Assembly (NCBI GenBank): GCA_022702545.1
Contig: JAHRBC010000006.1
Coordinates: 1,426,001-1,490,000 of the forward strand
Source of the DNA: Phycomyces nitens
Lineage: Eukaryota; Mucoromycota; Mucoromycetes; Mucorales; Phycomycetaceae
Length of the DNA stretch: 64,000 bases
Reading direction: 5' to 3'
Part shown: positions 32,336-45,372 of the stretch, one piece after another
How positions within the stretch are numbered: the stretch's first letter is position 1
Layout of the letters: each line of letters begins with the position of its first letter
Program-made: the position numbers and the translations under genes
The notes under the pieces: model-generated
The model's input: the letters and a program-made list of their open reading frames with translations, nothing else
Told to the model about the DNA's origin: nothing
Databases searched by the model: none

Positions 32336-34683
32336 TTAGTAAAATCTTTTATCATAAAATGTTCAATTTATAATCGCAGAAAAGCGCAAACTGATATGAA
32401 CAAAAGTGTAATTTTGGCATGACAGAAACGAAAATTGGTGTGATTGGCTGCTTTATGGTTAAAACCTCTGTCTTTATTGAGATAAGAATATTAAGTAGGA
32501 TATAGGATGTTGTGCAGGGTTTGAGTATATATGGAAATGGGATAATATATGTTTGATAGTTACATAATTTGGTTGTACAATAACGCAAATTGAGTCTTAT
32601 ACCAAGGCCCAAAAGGATTTTTATATACGTAAATTGGTACATGAGGCATTGTATTGTTCATTTGTCTTTTTTTTTAATAAAAATTTTGTTTGATTTGGTC
32701 GAGTGGAGGTGCAAGATATCTATTCTAAGCATACGTCTGTGGTACTTTTAATAACCTTTTATTAACGTAAACCTTAAGAAATTAAAATCAGTATACCTGT
32801 TTTGTTAAACACGGGCAAAGCCTAATACTTTAAGCGCTCACATTTGTCAAGAATAACCATCATTACTGTGGAGACGGCATGGGTATGTATATTAATATCA
32901 CCATCTTTCAAGCAAATCTCAACAAAATAGTTGCATGACAATTTTTAATCTATAGCTTATTAAACCTTGTTCTAAAATACTAATCAAACAGTACTAAATC
33001 TTAGAGTAGTTAACAACCAATAATAGTCGTCTTTGATGTTCTTTTTCATTATTATTCTTTTATAATCCAACATATATATATAAGAATACTTTGAGAACCA
33101 CTGGTTAAATTTATGCATATTTATAAAGTATACTAAGCAAAGCAATAAAGGCAGCTACAGGTCATGCTTGTTTACATCATTTACAACATTGGCCCTTTTT
33201 ATCAATAAAGACACGCACACAAGTTTACTATTTATAATCATAATAAGCACATATAGACCAAACATTATAAACCTGCCTATTCCAGCCTGCGCTTGACAAG
33301 TAGCACATGCAAATATATTTATAATAGAAATTCATATTAACACGCAATATTACTATAGTTGGATAACATTATATGCATTTCATCCCAAATTTGATATTTA
33401 CAACAAGTGATCTGGTAATATAATGATTATTTTATTATTTTTCTATTGTCTACTGCTACTTTCTTTTAAATATTCCCTGGGTAGAAAAATTGTCTAGATA
33501 GTATATATGTATAGCCATAGGTACTAGTAAAGTAGATTTGGTTAAAGGAATCTTGTAGATATTAGTAAAATGGCGTGGAGAAAAATGTCGACAAGATAGG
33601 AAAGATAGGCAAGTACAGAACAGAAATGGAAAGTAAACGTTGGAAAAAAAAACTAGTTAAACTAATGAAGCCGTCTGTTTTACTAAGATATTGGATGTTT
33701 CTTGCACTACTATTTTTAGGAAAAGTAGTAGGGTGTTCATCAAAATCGAACTTTCAGCAAACAATCCAAATGAACAAACCGAGTTTGAAAGAGTGCAGAT
33801 TTTTGAGGCCTTAGATGTGGATTAACTTGATCAACCTAGATCAATGGGAAAGAATACATTTGTTTAAGAGTCATTAATTACCAAGGTTGCAGGTAAGTCA
33901 TAAATGAGAGGTAATTATATTCCTGGAAAGAGTTTGCCAATACTCCCAAAGGAAACTAACATTCATCTTTGATAGCTTCATCATATATTTGGCAAATAGA
34001 GTTGGTGAGGCAAAGGAACATACAGTGTTGTAGTAACTATATTGGGTTTTAATCCCACATTATTTCCTGGCAGAATACAGATGTAGTTGTATATAAGCCA
34101 TATAATAGTAATATATATAACCTCTTATACTACACAATAAAAAGATTGAGAGTATTTTATACGGATGAAGCAAGTTTCGATCAAAACAATTAGAAGACCT
34201 AGATTTTTGGAATATAATATAATTGGCCAATGAGGCTTCTATACCTAGAAATTATATCTCTCGTATATTTACATAAATAATTGTATGCAAGCTGCTATTG
34301 GTAAAGTATAGTGACATCTTTAAGACGTTGAAATGGAACCGTGAATACTATAATTTATTCAAATTTCATTACAATTTTGATGTGGATGAGTTGGAAGATC
34401 TACTTTGATTCCTGTCTTTAAATTTTATATCTGGCTATTTTATATATATTGCATAGTTTTTAATACATATACATATACATATACATATATATATATATAT
34501 ATCCTGTCTATCCTTTTATAAAATAAGGCATATCATATAAATAAAGTTAAGTAAGTTAAATTTTGAAATACTGTATCTAGCATGGTTTTTGCATGGTAGT
34601 TAAAACGTATGATGCCAACAAAACAAGAGATATATTTACAAGATCAAGTATAAATAGATAAAAGCATATTTATACAAGTGTGG
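32336..34683. other. AT-rich intergenic DNA
   Basis: No gene is supported. An open frame at 33575-33814 has a short hydrophobic stretch but no homologue I recognise and no promoter of the array type. A microsatellite sits at 34464-34502. Confidence 0.45.
34464..34502. repeat. ACATAT/AT microsatellite
   Basis: (ACATAT)n passing into (AT)n. Confidence 0.85.
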
Positions 34684-34980
34684 CTAAGAGCTAGTAGAGC
34701 CATTGAGTAGACATGGTCTTTCAAGAGAGACAACTCGATAGGAGGCCCGTTTCCTTGGAGGCAGAGAGGCCTCGTTTAAAGCCGTCAAAGGCGTAGCTTC
34801 AGTGGCCTTTGGTGGCGGATTCACCCCAATCTCAGCAGGCTCGACATCATCAGAAACTTGTATAAATAAAAAAATATCAATTAAATTGCAAATACAAAAA
34901 CAACCAAATATCATGTAAAAATTACTTTGGAGGGCAGCGATTTGAGCACCAAGAACAGTAAGTAGGGCTTGAAGAGGCAT
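34684..34980 (-). CDS. Array gene 1, small basic protein of unknown family (type I)
   Basis: Exon 1 (34980-34926, 18 codons plus one base) and exon 2 (34856-34684) are joined by a 69-nt GT-AG intron of phase 1. The product is 75 residues. Residues 2-18 form a hydrophobic/amphipathic segment (LLTVLGAQIAALQ). Residues 20-45 are acidic and Pro-rich. Residues 46-63 contain the family block NEASLPPRKRASYRVVSL. The tail is Cys/Ser-rich. There is no signal peptide or membrane segment. The basic PPRKR suggests a nuclear protein, by inference only. Without splicing, frame 1 reads through into AT-rich intron sequence, but all six copies show the same splice sites. It is the most downstream copy of the array and groups with copies 3 and 6. 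Function unknown. Confidence 0.75.
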   Translation of the reverse strand: MPLQALLTVLGAQIAALQSNFYMIFGCFCICNLIDIFLFIQVSDDVEPAEIGVNPPPKATEATPLTALNEASLPPRKRASYRVVSLERPCLLNGSTSS

Positions 34981-35024
34981 CTTTTGAATCGAATAAAGTG
35001 ATCATATTTTGGCAAAGTTTTCTC

Positions 35025-35100
35025 ACATTTTTATATACATTTTTTAGCAAATTTTTATTTACTAAATAAACAAATCAATGAGCTGGAATATATTATGGTT
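35025..35100 (-). promoter_or_regulatory. Array promoter block, copy 1
   Basis: TATATAAA lies about 50-60 bases before the ATG, followed upstream by an A-run, TAAATAAA and TATTCCAGCTCAT (minus strand). The same order is found before all six array genes. Confidence 0.6.
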
Positions 35101-36770
35101 TCTCATGGCCTTTATATTGTCTAAAACATTTATTAATACAATACAATACAAGCCATTATATATTCATATTTTCCCATTATTGTAATGCATTATATGACTC
35201 ACAACACATTCAAAAAAGACGTATATATACGAATACCATACAGTAAGTTTAATCTATTCTTCACTATGCCTATTATATCCATATGTCTGCCAAAGATCTT
35301 CAAATAGTGGAAATGCTTTATTTTCTTGAAACAATAGCAGTGACGTAAAAGATAGTATTGATCCCTTTATTGATGGTACAGACATACCATTATTGCTAGA
35401 AACCAGACTAAAATTCAAATTAAGCGCAATAGATTGTATGCCATTGCATCGTATTTTATTAGAAATAATGATAATAGCCACACAAGGTATTAATTGTATC
35501 TGGAGAAATCAAAAAATTCTAATCAATAGTTAAAGCAGGCAAAAATATATATACTGAGATATGTTTAAATAGCTAGAAACTTTTGTTCTGATAGCTTTTA
35601 ATTTATTATATACAGAAAGTTTTATTAATCACTTTTTTACATTGCTACTTTCACGTATTGATACAATTCGTTCTTTTAGAGGCCTGAATATATCCTTGAT
35701 ACCCATATTTCTTATATACTGTAGAGAAATTATGTATTCTATAGAAACCTCTATATACTTTCTAAAACTTGATTACTTTGCATGATCAAAGTTCAATGGT
35801 TTAAAGAAAAGCTGATATTTAACAGGATGAAATATAAAAGTACTCTCTATTTATTTTTAAACCCACCAAAATCAATTTGTTTCAATTTTTAGACAAGATG
35901 TTTTATTGATTAAAGTTGCCAGCGAGTGCACTTATATTAGAGCTAAAGATATAATTAACGTGAAATGCAGTATTGTACTATTAAACAGTAGGTGTGTATA
36001 AAGCTATCATCTTTATTGAACATTATATTATCTGGCACACTCAAGTTTCATATGAAATGATTATCCGTGGCTATCATTTTTAAAAAAATAAATATCACGT
36101 TTCATTCATGCAAATGACATCAGAATATATGTTCCAAAACCAGAGCTATTGCAGCTTTGCAAAGACACGGATATCATTGTAAATTCAAAAGGTGTTGGTA
36201 GAGAATAATAAACATACCAAGGTTCTAGACTACACGTTAAAGAGTTTGTGAATATTGTATATAAAAAAACAGATTTTGGATCGAATGATTAAAAACACCA
36301 ATTTTTTATGCTACTATAACTAGCGAATGAGATCTTCATGCCTAGAGAATATATCTCTTGTATATATATTAGTATATAAGTTAATAAAGTTATACAGGTG
36401 AATTGCTATTAACAAAATAGCATAGTAATAATAATACCAATACAAAAACAGCACTGTAAATAATATACTCTCCTAAAACTCTATTTGAATTTTGACTTGC
36501 ATGTCTTAAGAAATATATAAATGTTTTTATATACCAAATTGCATACTAGACTGATCTATAGGCGTTGCATACTTTTGAATATGTGTGTATCCTAATATTA
36601 AATTGTTAGTTTCTATCATATCATATATGATAGAAAGTAAAGTAAGGAAGAAAATAATAAACAAATTACTAACCACTATTTTATGATAGTTAAAATGTAT
36701 GTTATCAATGAAAGCCGGTATTTATTTACAAGAGGTACAAACGGATCAAATTATATACATGCTTAATTGG

Positions 36771-37065
36771 TTACAAGCTAACCAAGTTTTTTGGGGCCGA
36801 AGGACTCTCCAAAGACACCACCCGGTATGAACCCCTTTTCTTCGGAGGGAGGGAGGCTTCGTTCACCAAGTTTGTGAACTCCACACCTGTCATTGGTGTG
36901 GGTAGATGGCTACCACTTTCGCCAGGGTTGGCATCATCAGAAACTGGGTCGAGTAAATAAACATAATTAGGTTTAAATATAATAGGAATCAAGTAACATG
37001 TAGAACTTACTTTGGAGATTGGCAATTTTATCGCCAAGAGCAGCAAGAGTGGTTTGGAGAGACAT
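36771..37065 (-). CDS. Array gene 2, small basic protein (type II)
   Basis: Exon 1 (37065-37011) and exon 2 (36943-36771) with a 67-nt phase-1 intron encode exactly 75 residues. The start ATG lies 19 bases above the longest unspliced frame and is chosen because it matches the MSLQ start of copies 3, 4 and 5. The N-terminal segment is TTLAALGDKIANLQ. The middle carries PTPMTGVE, shared only with copies 4 and 5. The family block reads NEASLPPKKRGSYRVVSLE. There is no signal peptide. PPKKR resembles a monopartite nuclear localisation signal. Function unknown. Confidence 0.75.
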
Positions 37066-37107
37066 GGTTGATTTTATAAAGTTATTATCAGCTCTTCAGG
37101 TTTATTC

Positions 37108-37175
37108 ACTCTTTTATATCTTTTTTTTAGCGGATTTTATTTATCTGATCAGTAAATGAATACATGAGCTGGCAT
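37108..37175 (-). promoter_or_regulatory. Array promoter block, copy 2
   Basis: On the minus strand the block reads GCCAGCTCAT, an AT spacer, AAATCCGCTAAAAAAAA and GATATAAAAG before the ATG. It matches the other array promoters, especially copy 5. Confidence 0.65.
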
Positions 37176-38909
37176 ATATCATGTATTCTAGTGACTTTGA
37201 TAATATCAGTCACTTTTCTCAATAGGATCCAAATCATCATCTGTTTAGATCCTTTTATTATTAAAATATATTATATGGCCAACTGGGTATTCAGCAAAGA
37301 TAGATACTCATCATATAGTATACGATCCAAATAATATTATTTATTTCACGTAGAATGTCAAATGTATTCTTCACTTCAACTGTTGCTTTTATTTATATTA
37401 ATCGAGAACATTGTAATAGAAAAAAGCTTAAATAAAAAAATATCAGTGACATACAAGATAATGACGATTTATTTATTAATAAGACAGACATGCATTTACA
37501 GTCAATGGCAGTCATTATATCAACATTTAAAGAAAAAGATTGTATATTATGACATGGGATTATAAAATGAATTATTTTAATATCCACATAGAATATACAT
37601 TATCTTTTTGTATGTCCCAAAAAATAGTTAATTCATAATCAAGAGGAGCGTATACTGAAATATATTCTAAAGGTTAAAAACGTTCATGCCGATATTTATT
37701 ACTTTAGTATAGACAATTGTCTTAACCAACATTTTTCATTTTTTAACTTTCTTTACAGTAATACAGTTTGTTCTTTTAGAGGTCAAAATATAACGTTGAT
37801 ACAGATATTTTCATGTACTTTGTAGAGAAATCATGTGCTTAATAGAAACTCTTATGTACTTTCCTTGAATCTAGTAATCTTTTATTATTCTATTTCAGTA
37901 GTTGAGAAAAGTATGGAGTTTGGAAGAATAGAGTATCAAACTACGCACTATTTCCTTTTGAAACCATTCAAAGCACTTTGTTTCAATTTTTAGATACAAA
38001 TTATTTTATTACATAAAATTAGTAAATAGGGCAGAATTACTTGCCAATTAGATATATAATTATTATGAGATAAATTATCGAGTTATTGAAAAGCTTGTAT
38101 ATATAAAAAAATTATCTTCACTTGGCATAAAATTATCTGATAGATTAATGTCTCAGGCAATTATTACCCATGGATTTATTCTATTTAAATACAAACCAAG
38201 TTTGATTCATGCAAATGGTATAATATCATATATCAAGCTCAGATTTATTTTATATTGACTATAATACGAAAGAAACTGTATATTTAAATGTATCACCAGA
38301 TAGTAATGTATATACTAAATACATGGGCCTCATGAAAAAGAGTTGGAGATTATTGTAAATGAAAGCTTCAATTTTTGATCAGATAATTAGAAGTGCTAGA
38401 TCCTTAAAATATAATATAGTCGGCCAATGTGCTTTCTATAAGTAGAAATTATCTATCACTCGTACACGTGCATAGATAATTTTATGTATGTTGTCTGACA
38501 TGGAGGAATGAAAGCAGACATGTAAATTGCTATTGTTAAATTATATTCTCTTAATGGCGATGTCGAGATGGTACTGTGAATACTATTATTCATTCAAATT
38601 CCATTAAAATTTTGCTGCAAATGGTTTGGAAGATCTACTTTGTTTGCTGATTATATAATTTTATACTAGGTTATTTTATAAATATTTTGTATTTTTCAAT
38701 ACATATATATATACATATAAATAAATAACCTCTTGTCTAGCTTTCTATAAAACAAGCCATATCATATAAATAAAGCCAAACAAGTGAGTTAGCGTTTACA
38801 ACACTATTAAACGCAGGTTTTACAAGGAATTCAAAACTTTTGATGCCAACAAAACAAGAGATATATTTACAAAATATAGTACAGATGAACAAAACAAATA
38901 TATTTGTGA

Positions 38910-39206
38910 CTAAAGTTTAGTCGAGCTGTTGAGTGATGCTGGCTTTTCAAAAGAGAGAAATCGGTATGAAGCTCGTTTTCTTGGAGGTAGACAGGCTTCG
39001 TTGAAAGAAGACAATGGTATAATGTCAGCAACCATTGGTGCTGGATCCACACCACCTTCAGCTGGCTTGGTATTGTCCGAGACTGGTGTAAATAAAAAAA
39101 TATTAGGAAAATTTGAAGAGCAAAAACAATCCAATATCACAAAACACTTACTTTGGAGTGCAGCAAGCTGAGAGTCAAGAGCAGTAAGATGGGCTTGAAG
39201 AGACAT
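38910..39206 (-). CDS. Array gene 3, small basic protein (type I)
   Basis: Exon 1 (39206-39152) and exon 2 (39082-38910) with a 69-nt phase-1 intron (GTAAGT donor, CCAG acceptor) encode 75 residues. The N-terminal segment is SLQAHLTALDSQLAALQ, with Leu/Ile spaced as in an amphipathic helix. The family block reads NEACLPPRKRASYRFLSFE. The tail LNSSTKL resembles NGSTSS of copy 1 and NDSIEF of copy 6. An in-frame ATG lies 13 codons further upstream, but the MSLQ start is preferred because it is shared and correctly spaced from the TATA box. Function unknown. Confidence 0.75.
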   Translation of the reverse strand: MSLQAHLTALDSQLAALQSKCFVILDCFCSSNFPNIFLFTPVSDNTKPAEGGVDPAPMVADIIPLSSFNEACLPPRKRASYRFLSFEKPASLNSSTKL

Positions 39207-39254
39207 TTTTAACTTGAATTGAATAAAGTCATTATCCATTTTCAAAGTTTTCTC

Positions 39255-39325
39255 GCATTTATATACCTTTTTTTAGCGGATTTTTTATTTACTTAATAAA
39301 CGACTCGATGAGCTGGAATATAATA
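39255..39325 (-). promoter_or_regulatory. Array promoter block, copy 3
   Basis: GGTATATAAATG lies 52-59 bases before the ATG, preceded by ATCCGCTAAAAAAA and further up TATTCCAGCTCAT. It is nearly identical to the block of copy 6. Confidence 0.7.
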
Positions 39326-40877
39326 TGGTTTCTTGTGATCTTTATATGGCCTCTAACATTTAGCAGTAAGATCCAAGTCAATATCTATTCATATTATTCT
39401 ATCGTCGAAATGCATCATATGGCATAAAAGACATTTAACAAAGATATACATATCTACCATATAACATTATTAGCAGAGTTTATTGCATATTTCAAGTCGT
39501 GAGTTTACTTTATTCTTTACTATGTCTATTATTTCCATCTGTCGATCAAAGATCTTCCAATAGATGAAAAGCTTAAACTAAAAAATAGCAGTGACGTAAA
39601 AATAATATTTATTTATTTATTTATTCCTACTCCAGACATACACTTATTTCCAGAAGCCAGTCTACAATTTGCATTCAGCGCAATAGATTGTATGGCATCA
39701 CATAGTATTATATTGAGAATAATGATACTAGACATATAAAGTATTGATTGTTTCTGAATAAATCCAAAATTCAAATCAATAGCCACCAAAGAGAGAATAT
39801 ATACTGAAATACGTTTAAAACGTTAGTAACTTCTGTGTTGGTATCTTTTAATTTATTATATAAAAAAAGTTCTATTAATCATTTTTTACATTGCTACTTT
39901 CACACATTGACACAATCCATCCTTTCAAAAACCTTAACATATCCTTGATACTGATATTTCCTTGTACTTTATAGAGGAATTATGTGCTTTACAGACACTT
40001 TTATTTACTTTTCTTGAATCTAGTAATCTTGCGTTATTACATTTTAGTTGTTAAAAGAAGTGTGGAGTTTGGAATAATAGAAGATTAAACTATGCATTAT
40101 TTTCTTTTTAAAACTGTTGGACGCAGTTTGTTCAATTTTTATATACAAATTATTTTATTGCATATAATTGGTAGATAGGACAGAGTTACTTGAAGATTAG
40201 ATATAGAATTATTATGAGAGGATTTATTGAAAAGCTTGTATATTTAAGAATTACATCTTCACTTAACATTAAATTATTTGATAGATTCATGTCAAATGAA
40301 CAATTATTATCCATGAATTTATTCTATTTAAATAAAAACCAAGTTTCATTCATGCAAATGACATCCTATAATATGTATTAGAGCCAAAGTTGTTTTAGCT
40401 AGTATAGCACATAGATATTTGTATATCTAGGATGTACCGCTGGATACTGATGTATATATTAAAATGTTTAGAATATATAATAAAGAGTTTGATATTAATA
40501 TAGAAGAAATATTATTCTTTTGGTAGAAGGATGAAAGCGCTAGGTCTTTAAAAATTATATAATGGGATGAGATCTCTATCCAAAAACAAATGATGCTCTC
40601 TATACAAATTATATACCAAACTGCTTAATACACACTTCTTGATCTTTTGCAAATATACATAATATTTGCTAATCCTTAGTATGTTTTAAAAGTCATGTAA
40701 CGTAAAGAAATAAAACTAGTATATCAACCTCTACAATATTTTATAACCATTGTTTTTATAATATAGTCAAAATGTATGTTGTCATTAAAAACAAACTTTA
40801 TTTCAGAAAGAAAAAATACAAATATATACAAGTATGTACATATGGTGGCGGTTAAAGGTGGCCGGGTAACTGTGCCA

Positions 40878-41146
40878 CTATGGCTTCTTCAGAGAAACGA
40901 CTCTGTACGATCGCCTTTTTTTTGGCGGCAGTGAGGCTTCGCTCAAAGAGTCTGCTGGCTCAACGCCTGTCATTGGTGTTGGCCCATGGCCGTTGCATTC
41001 TCCAGACTTGTAGGGCTCAGAGACTAAATCAAGCAAATAAGATTAATTAGATTGAAGATATCAAAAGAATCAACATTCTTTATAAACATACTTTGAAGGT
41101 TGGCGATTTTATCGCTAATAGCGGCAAGAAGGAGTTGTAGAGACAT
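40878..41146 (-). CDS. Array gene 4, small basic protein (type II, short)
   Basis: Exon 1 (41146-41092) and exon 2 (41023-40878) with a 68-nt phase-1 intron (GTATGT donor, TTTAG acceptor) encode 66 residues. The start is MSLQ. The N-terminal segment ends DKIANLQ and the middle carries PTPMTGVEP, as in copies 2 and 5. The family block is intact (SEASLPPKKRRSYRVVSL). The protein then stops after KKP, nine residues earlier than the 75-residue copies; copy 5 stops at the same point. The unspliced frame is not long enough to show as an open frame, so this gene is easily missed. Function unknown. Confidence 0.72.
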
Positions 41147-41189
41147 TTTGAATTGGATAAAGTGATGATCAAATTTTCAAGTTTATCCA

Positions 41190-41262
41190 CACTTTTATAC
41201 CTTTTTTTATTGGATTTAATTTATCTTATCAATAAATGAATGTATAAGCTGGAGTATAATAT
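41190..41262 (-). promoter_or_regulatory. Array promoter block, copy 4
   Basis: On the minus strand the block reads CTCCAGCTTAT, a spacer, ATCCAATAAAAAAAGG and TATAAAAG. It is the most diverged of the six blocks but keeps the order. Confidence 0.6.
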
Positions 41263-41599
41263 GGATTCAAGTGATCTTGATAATATGCATCCATTTGACC
41301 GATACAATCCAAGCCAAGATATTTTCAGACCCTTGAGTTATTCTAATGGGCTATAGGACAGTAGTTATCTACTACCAATATATAGACTTTTTCTGGTATA
41401 AATGAGTCTTCATTAAAGCTTCTCAAGAAAGGATACCAATACTACATTCTTACTATTATCTTTCTATACCTTTTTGCTCATATGAACCACACAATGTATC
41501 ACCACATTAGCAAGAAAGTTCATTATAAGCGAAAACAAGTCTCAGATTACTAGAAAGGTCTGATCATTAAAAGTACTCTTCATGACATCTCACAGTCTT

Positions 41600-42540
41600 G
41601 TATATCAATCAAAACTGGTATACCCAAAGCAACTGCTCAAAGGATTATACACATACATAAGACAACCACTGAATTTTTTGAAAAGCAAAAAAAAAAGTTC
41701 AAAGATTCTTAATGAGCCCAATCTATCCCATCTTAAGACTGAAATAAAAAATAACTGTAGGGCTACACTTGGAGAGCTGCCAAACACCATGAGACGTAGT
41801 AGCCAATTATATTTTAAAGAATACTATCTACTATGACATTTGTAGAAGCGTAATGTCTTTTCAATGTACTGTGTTTAAACCACGTCTATCCAAACGGCAC
41901 AAAAAGAAGTGATAAGCTTTTGCACATCACTCCAAGAAAACTAATCAAGGATGGGATTGTGTTATCTGAAATGATAAATCTAGCTTTATGCTTTTTCCAA
42001 GAATAACAACATGTGAGTATAGTACTCTTTAGTAGAAGTGTTTAGAAAAGTCTGAATTACACTAAGAAAGTAGTCTGGTAGTAGCTTTATAATGGTTTTG
42101 GCATGTGTATAGGCTGAAAGGGTTGACCTTTTGAAGACCATAATCAACACTCTTAACCAGTATGCATATATAAAGTTTTTTGGGAAGAAAACACTTCCTT
42201 TTGTGAAACGATTTAAATACACCTAGTAGGAATTATCAAGAAGACAACATTTCTTGTCACAAATCAAAACTGACTAAGGACTTGAAGAAGTACCAAAGTA
42301 TTTCAATAATAGCATTGTCATCAAATAGTCCAAATCTAGGTCATTTTGAGAACTTGTACGTTTATTTTTGGAAGATGGCAAGGACAACAGTACCAACTCC
42401 AAGAACTATTAAGGAGCTGAATTCTGCAATCTACGAATAGTAAAATAAAGTACCTGAAGTATCTGAAAATCATTGCATGTCAATGTCAAATTATCTAGAC
42501 CAAATAAAGAAGGCCGGTAGTGGATCCACAAAGTACTAAA
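41600..42540 (+). pseudogene. Tc1-like transposase, heavily decayed, inside the array
   Basis: Plus-strand fragments follow the order of a Tc1 transposase. They are LSHLKTEIKNNCRATLGEL (HTH region), CVI-NDKSSFMLF (first Asp block), QEDNISCHKSKLTK (second Asp), SSNSPNLGHFENLY (Glu block), then TPRTIKELNSAIYE and a C-terminus ending GSGSTKY. Numerous stops and frameshifts interrupt it. It lies between array genes 4 and 5 and explains why that spacing is larger than the others. Confidence 0.75.
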
Positions 42541-43267
42541 TGTGGTATACACACCACAGTTGAGTGAAATACAGACTCCACAACCGATCTCCGGTTACTA
42601 CTTGCTAATGACCCTGGCAAGTTAACATCTCAGGAGCAGTTACACACCAGGCACACATACACTTCACACTGCTACAGTGATAACCAACCATTACACGACG
42701 GGGACTTTAATTACAAGGGAATTTGAATAATAGTATATAAGCAATAATAATATTCTTTCTTCAATAAATAACACTCTCACAGTATTCTTATTTCCCTTAA
42801 AAGATACTAACAAACCATATACCTCACTAAATATTAAAAAAAAAACACTTTATCATTATTGAATGATGTATGTCTCCACTCGTTCATTATTAGCTATTAC
42901 TTGTTAAATAAAATCTGATATAATACAATGAGAGAGCTAAAATAGATAGTTTTTATTTGGTAAATATTGAATTAACTCGTTGCTAAGGGAATGAGTCTAC
43001 ATCTAAAATTTTACGTTACACTTGCATAAATATTGCAAAGCTTTCAATAAGTATACAATTTTATGGTTATTTTTTGGTCTTTCTAAGTTGTACAATAAAA
43101 AGTAAAATGAGCTTGTGAGTCTTTACAAGACTTTACTAAAAGTTGTCTTGATATGGCAGTCAAGATTTGTTATTGATGATAAGAAATTTATTTACAAAAA
43201 ATATATACAGATTGGTGCATGAGTGTACAAGTATTTACAGAAGACATTCAGCTGGGCTGTTGTATGC

Positions 43268-43536
43268 CTATGCCCTCTTCGGAGGGGTATGCCAGCATGG
43301 CACCCTTTTCTTTGGTGGCAAGGGAGCCTCGTCCAAGAAACCGAATGGCTCTACACCTGTCATTGGTGTAGGCCCCTGGTAGTAGCATTCTTCCACCTTG
43401 GTAGGATCAGAAACTGAATCAAGTGAAACGGATGAATAAGATTTAAGATAACAAAGTCATCAAATAATATAGAAAATTTACTTTGAAGGTTGGCAATCTT
43501 GTTGCTGATGATATCAAGAAGGATTTGGAGAGACAT
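43268..43536 (-). CDS. Array gene 5, small protein (type II, short, diverged)
   Basis: Exon 1 (43536-43482) and exon 2 (43413-43268) with a 68-nt phase-1 intron encode 66 residues. MSLQ, NKIANLQISD, PTPMTGVEP and LPPKKR are conserved, but SYRVVSL of the other copies is replaced by PCWHTPP. By hand alignment it is 31 of 66 identical to copy 2, although their upstream DNA is about 96 percent identical. Open frame, splice sites and promoter are all intact, so it looks like a diverged gene rather than a pseudogene. Function unknown. Confidence 0.68.
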
Positions 43537-43579
43537 TTTTGAGTGTATAGAGTGATTATTAGCTCTTTAGGTCTATTCA

Positions 43580-43650
43580 CTTTTTTATACCTTTTTTAAG
43601 CGGATTTTATTTATCCGATAAATACATGAATATATGAGCTGGCATATATC
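43580..43650 (-). promoter_or_regulatory. Array promoter block, copy 5
   Basis: GCCAGCTCAT, spacer, AAATCCGCTTAAAAAAGG and TATAAAAA on the minus strand, as in copy 2. Confidence 0.65.
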
Positions 43651-45372
43651 ATATATTCTAGTGACTTTGATAGTATCAGTCACTTTTTTCAATAGAATCC
43701 AAATCATCGTCTGCTTATATCCTTTTATTATTAAAATATATTATATTGCCAACTGGCTATTCAGTAAAGATAGATACTCATCATATAGTATACGATCCAA
43801 ATAATATTGTTTAATTCATGTAGAATGTCAAATGTCAAATGTATTCTTCACTTCAACTATTATTTTTATTTATATTAATCGAGAACATTCTAATAGGAAA
43901 AAGCTTAAATAAAAATATCAGTGACGTACAAGATAATGACGATCTATTTATTAATAAGACAGACATGCATTTACAGTCAATGGCAGTCATTATATCAACA
44001 TTGAAAGAAAAAGATTGTATATTATGACATGGGATTATAAAATAAATTATTTTAATATCCACATAGAATATACATTATCATTGTGTATATTTCAAAATAA
44101 TAACTAATGTATAATCAAGAGAAGCGTATACTGAAATATATTCTAAAGGTTAAAAACATTCGTGCCGATATTTATTACTTTAGTATAGACAATTGTCTTA
44201 ACCAACATTTTTCACTTTTTAACTTTCTTTACAGTGATACAGTTTGTTCTTTTAGAGGTCAAAATATAACGTTGATACAGATACTTTTATGTACTTTGTA
44301 GAGAAATCATGTGCTTAATAGAAACTCTTATGTACTTTCCTTGAATCTAGTAATCTTTTATTATTCTATTTCAGTAGTTGAGAAAAGTGTGGAGTTTGGA
44401 AGAATAGAGTATCAAACTACGCACTATTTCCTTTTGAAACCATTCAAAGCACTTTGTTTCAATTTTTAGATACAAATTATTTTATTACATAAAATTAGTA
44501 AATAGGGCAGAATTACTTGCCAATTAGATATATAATTATTATGAGATAAATTATCGAGTTATTGAAAAGCTTGTATATATAAAAAAATTATCTTCACTTG
44601 GCATAAAATTATCTGATAGATTAATGTCTCAGGCAATTATTACCCATGGATTTATTCTATTTAAATACAAACCAAGTTTGATTCATGCAAATGGTATAAT
44701 ATCATATATCAAGCTCAGATTTATTTTATATTGACTATAATACGAAAGAAACTATATATTTAAATGTATCACCAGATAGTAATGTATATAATAAATACAT
44801 GGGCCTCATGAAAAAGAGTTGGAGATTATTGTAAATGAAAGCTTCAATTTTTGATCAGATAATTAGAAGTGCTAGATCCTTAAAATATAATATAGTCGGC
44901 CAATGTGCTTTCTATAAGTAGAAATTATCTATCTCTCGTACACGTGCATAGATAATTTTATGTATGTTGTCTGACATGGAAGAATGAAAGCAGACATGTA
45001 AATTGCTATTGTTAAATTATATTCTCTTAATGGCGACATCGAGATGGTATTGTGAATACTATAATTCATTCAAATTTGATAACAAACTTGACGTGAATGA
45101 TTTGGAAGATATACTTTAATTCATGTCTCTAAAATTTTCTGTTAGGTTGTTTTATAAATATTGGATAGTTCTCAATACACACACGTATATATATATAAAC
45201 TCATGTCTAGATTTCTATAAAATAAGTCATCATATAAATAAAATCAAATAAGCAAGTCAACTTTTACAACACTATTAAATGTAGTTTTACAAGGAATTTA
45301 AAACGTTTGGTTATGAAAAACAAGAGATATATTTACAAAGTATAGTACAGACAAATAAATATACATTCATGA

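Larger units (their letters stand above)
37066..40450. repeat. Segmental duplication, left copy
   Basis: This segment, from just upstream of array gene 2 through array gene 3 and its upstream region, is repeated at 43537-46930 with an offset of about 6.46 kb. Over 240 bases hand-aligned near 37361-37600 there are about nine substitutions and one 2-base indel. Divergence rises at the genes themselves. Confidence 0.85.
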
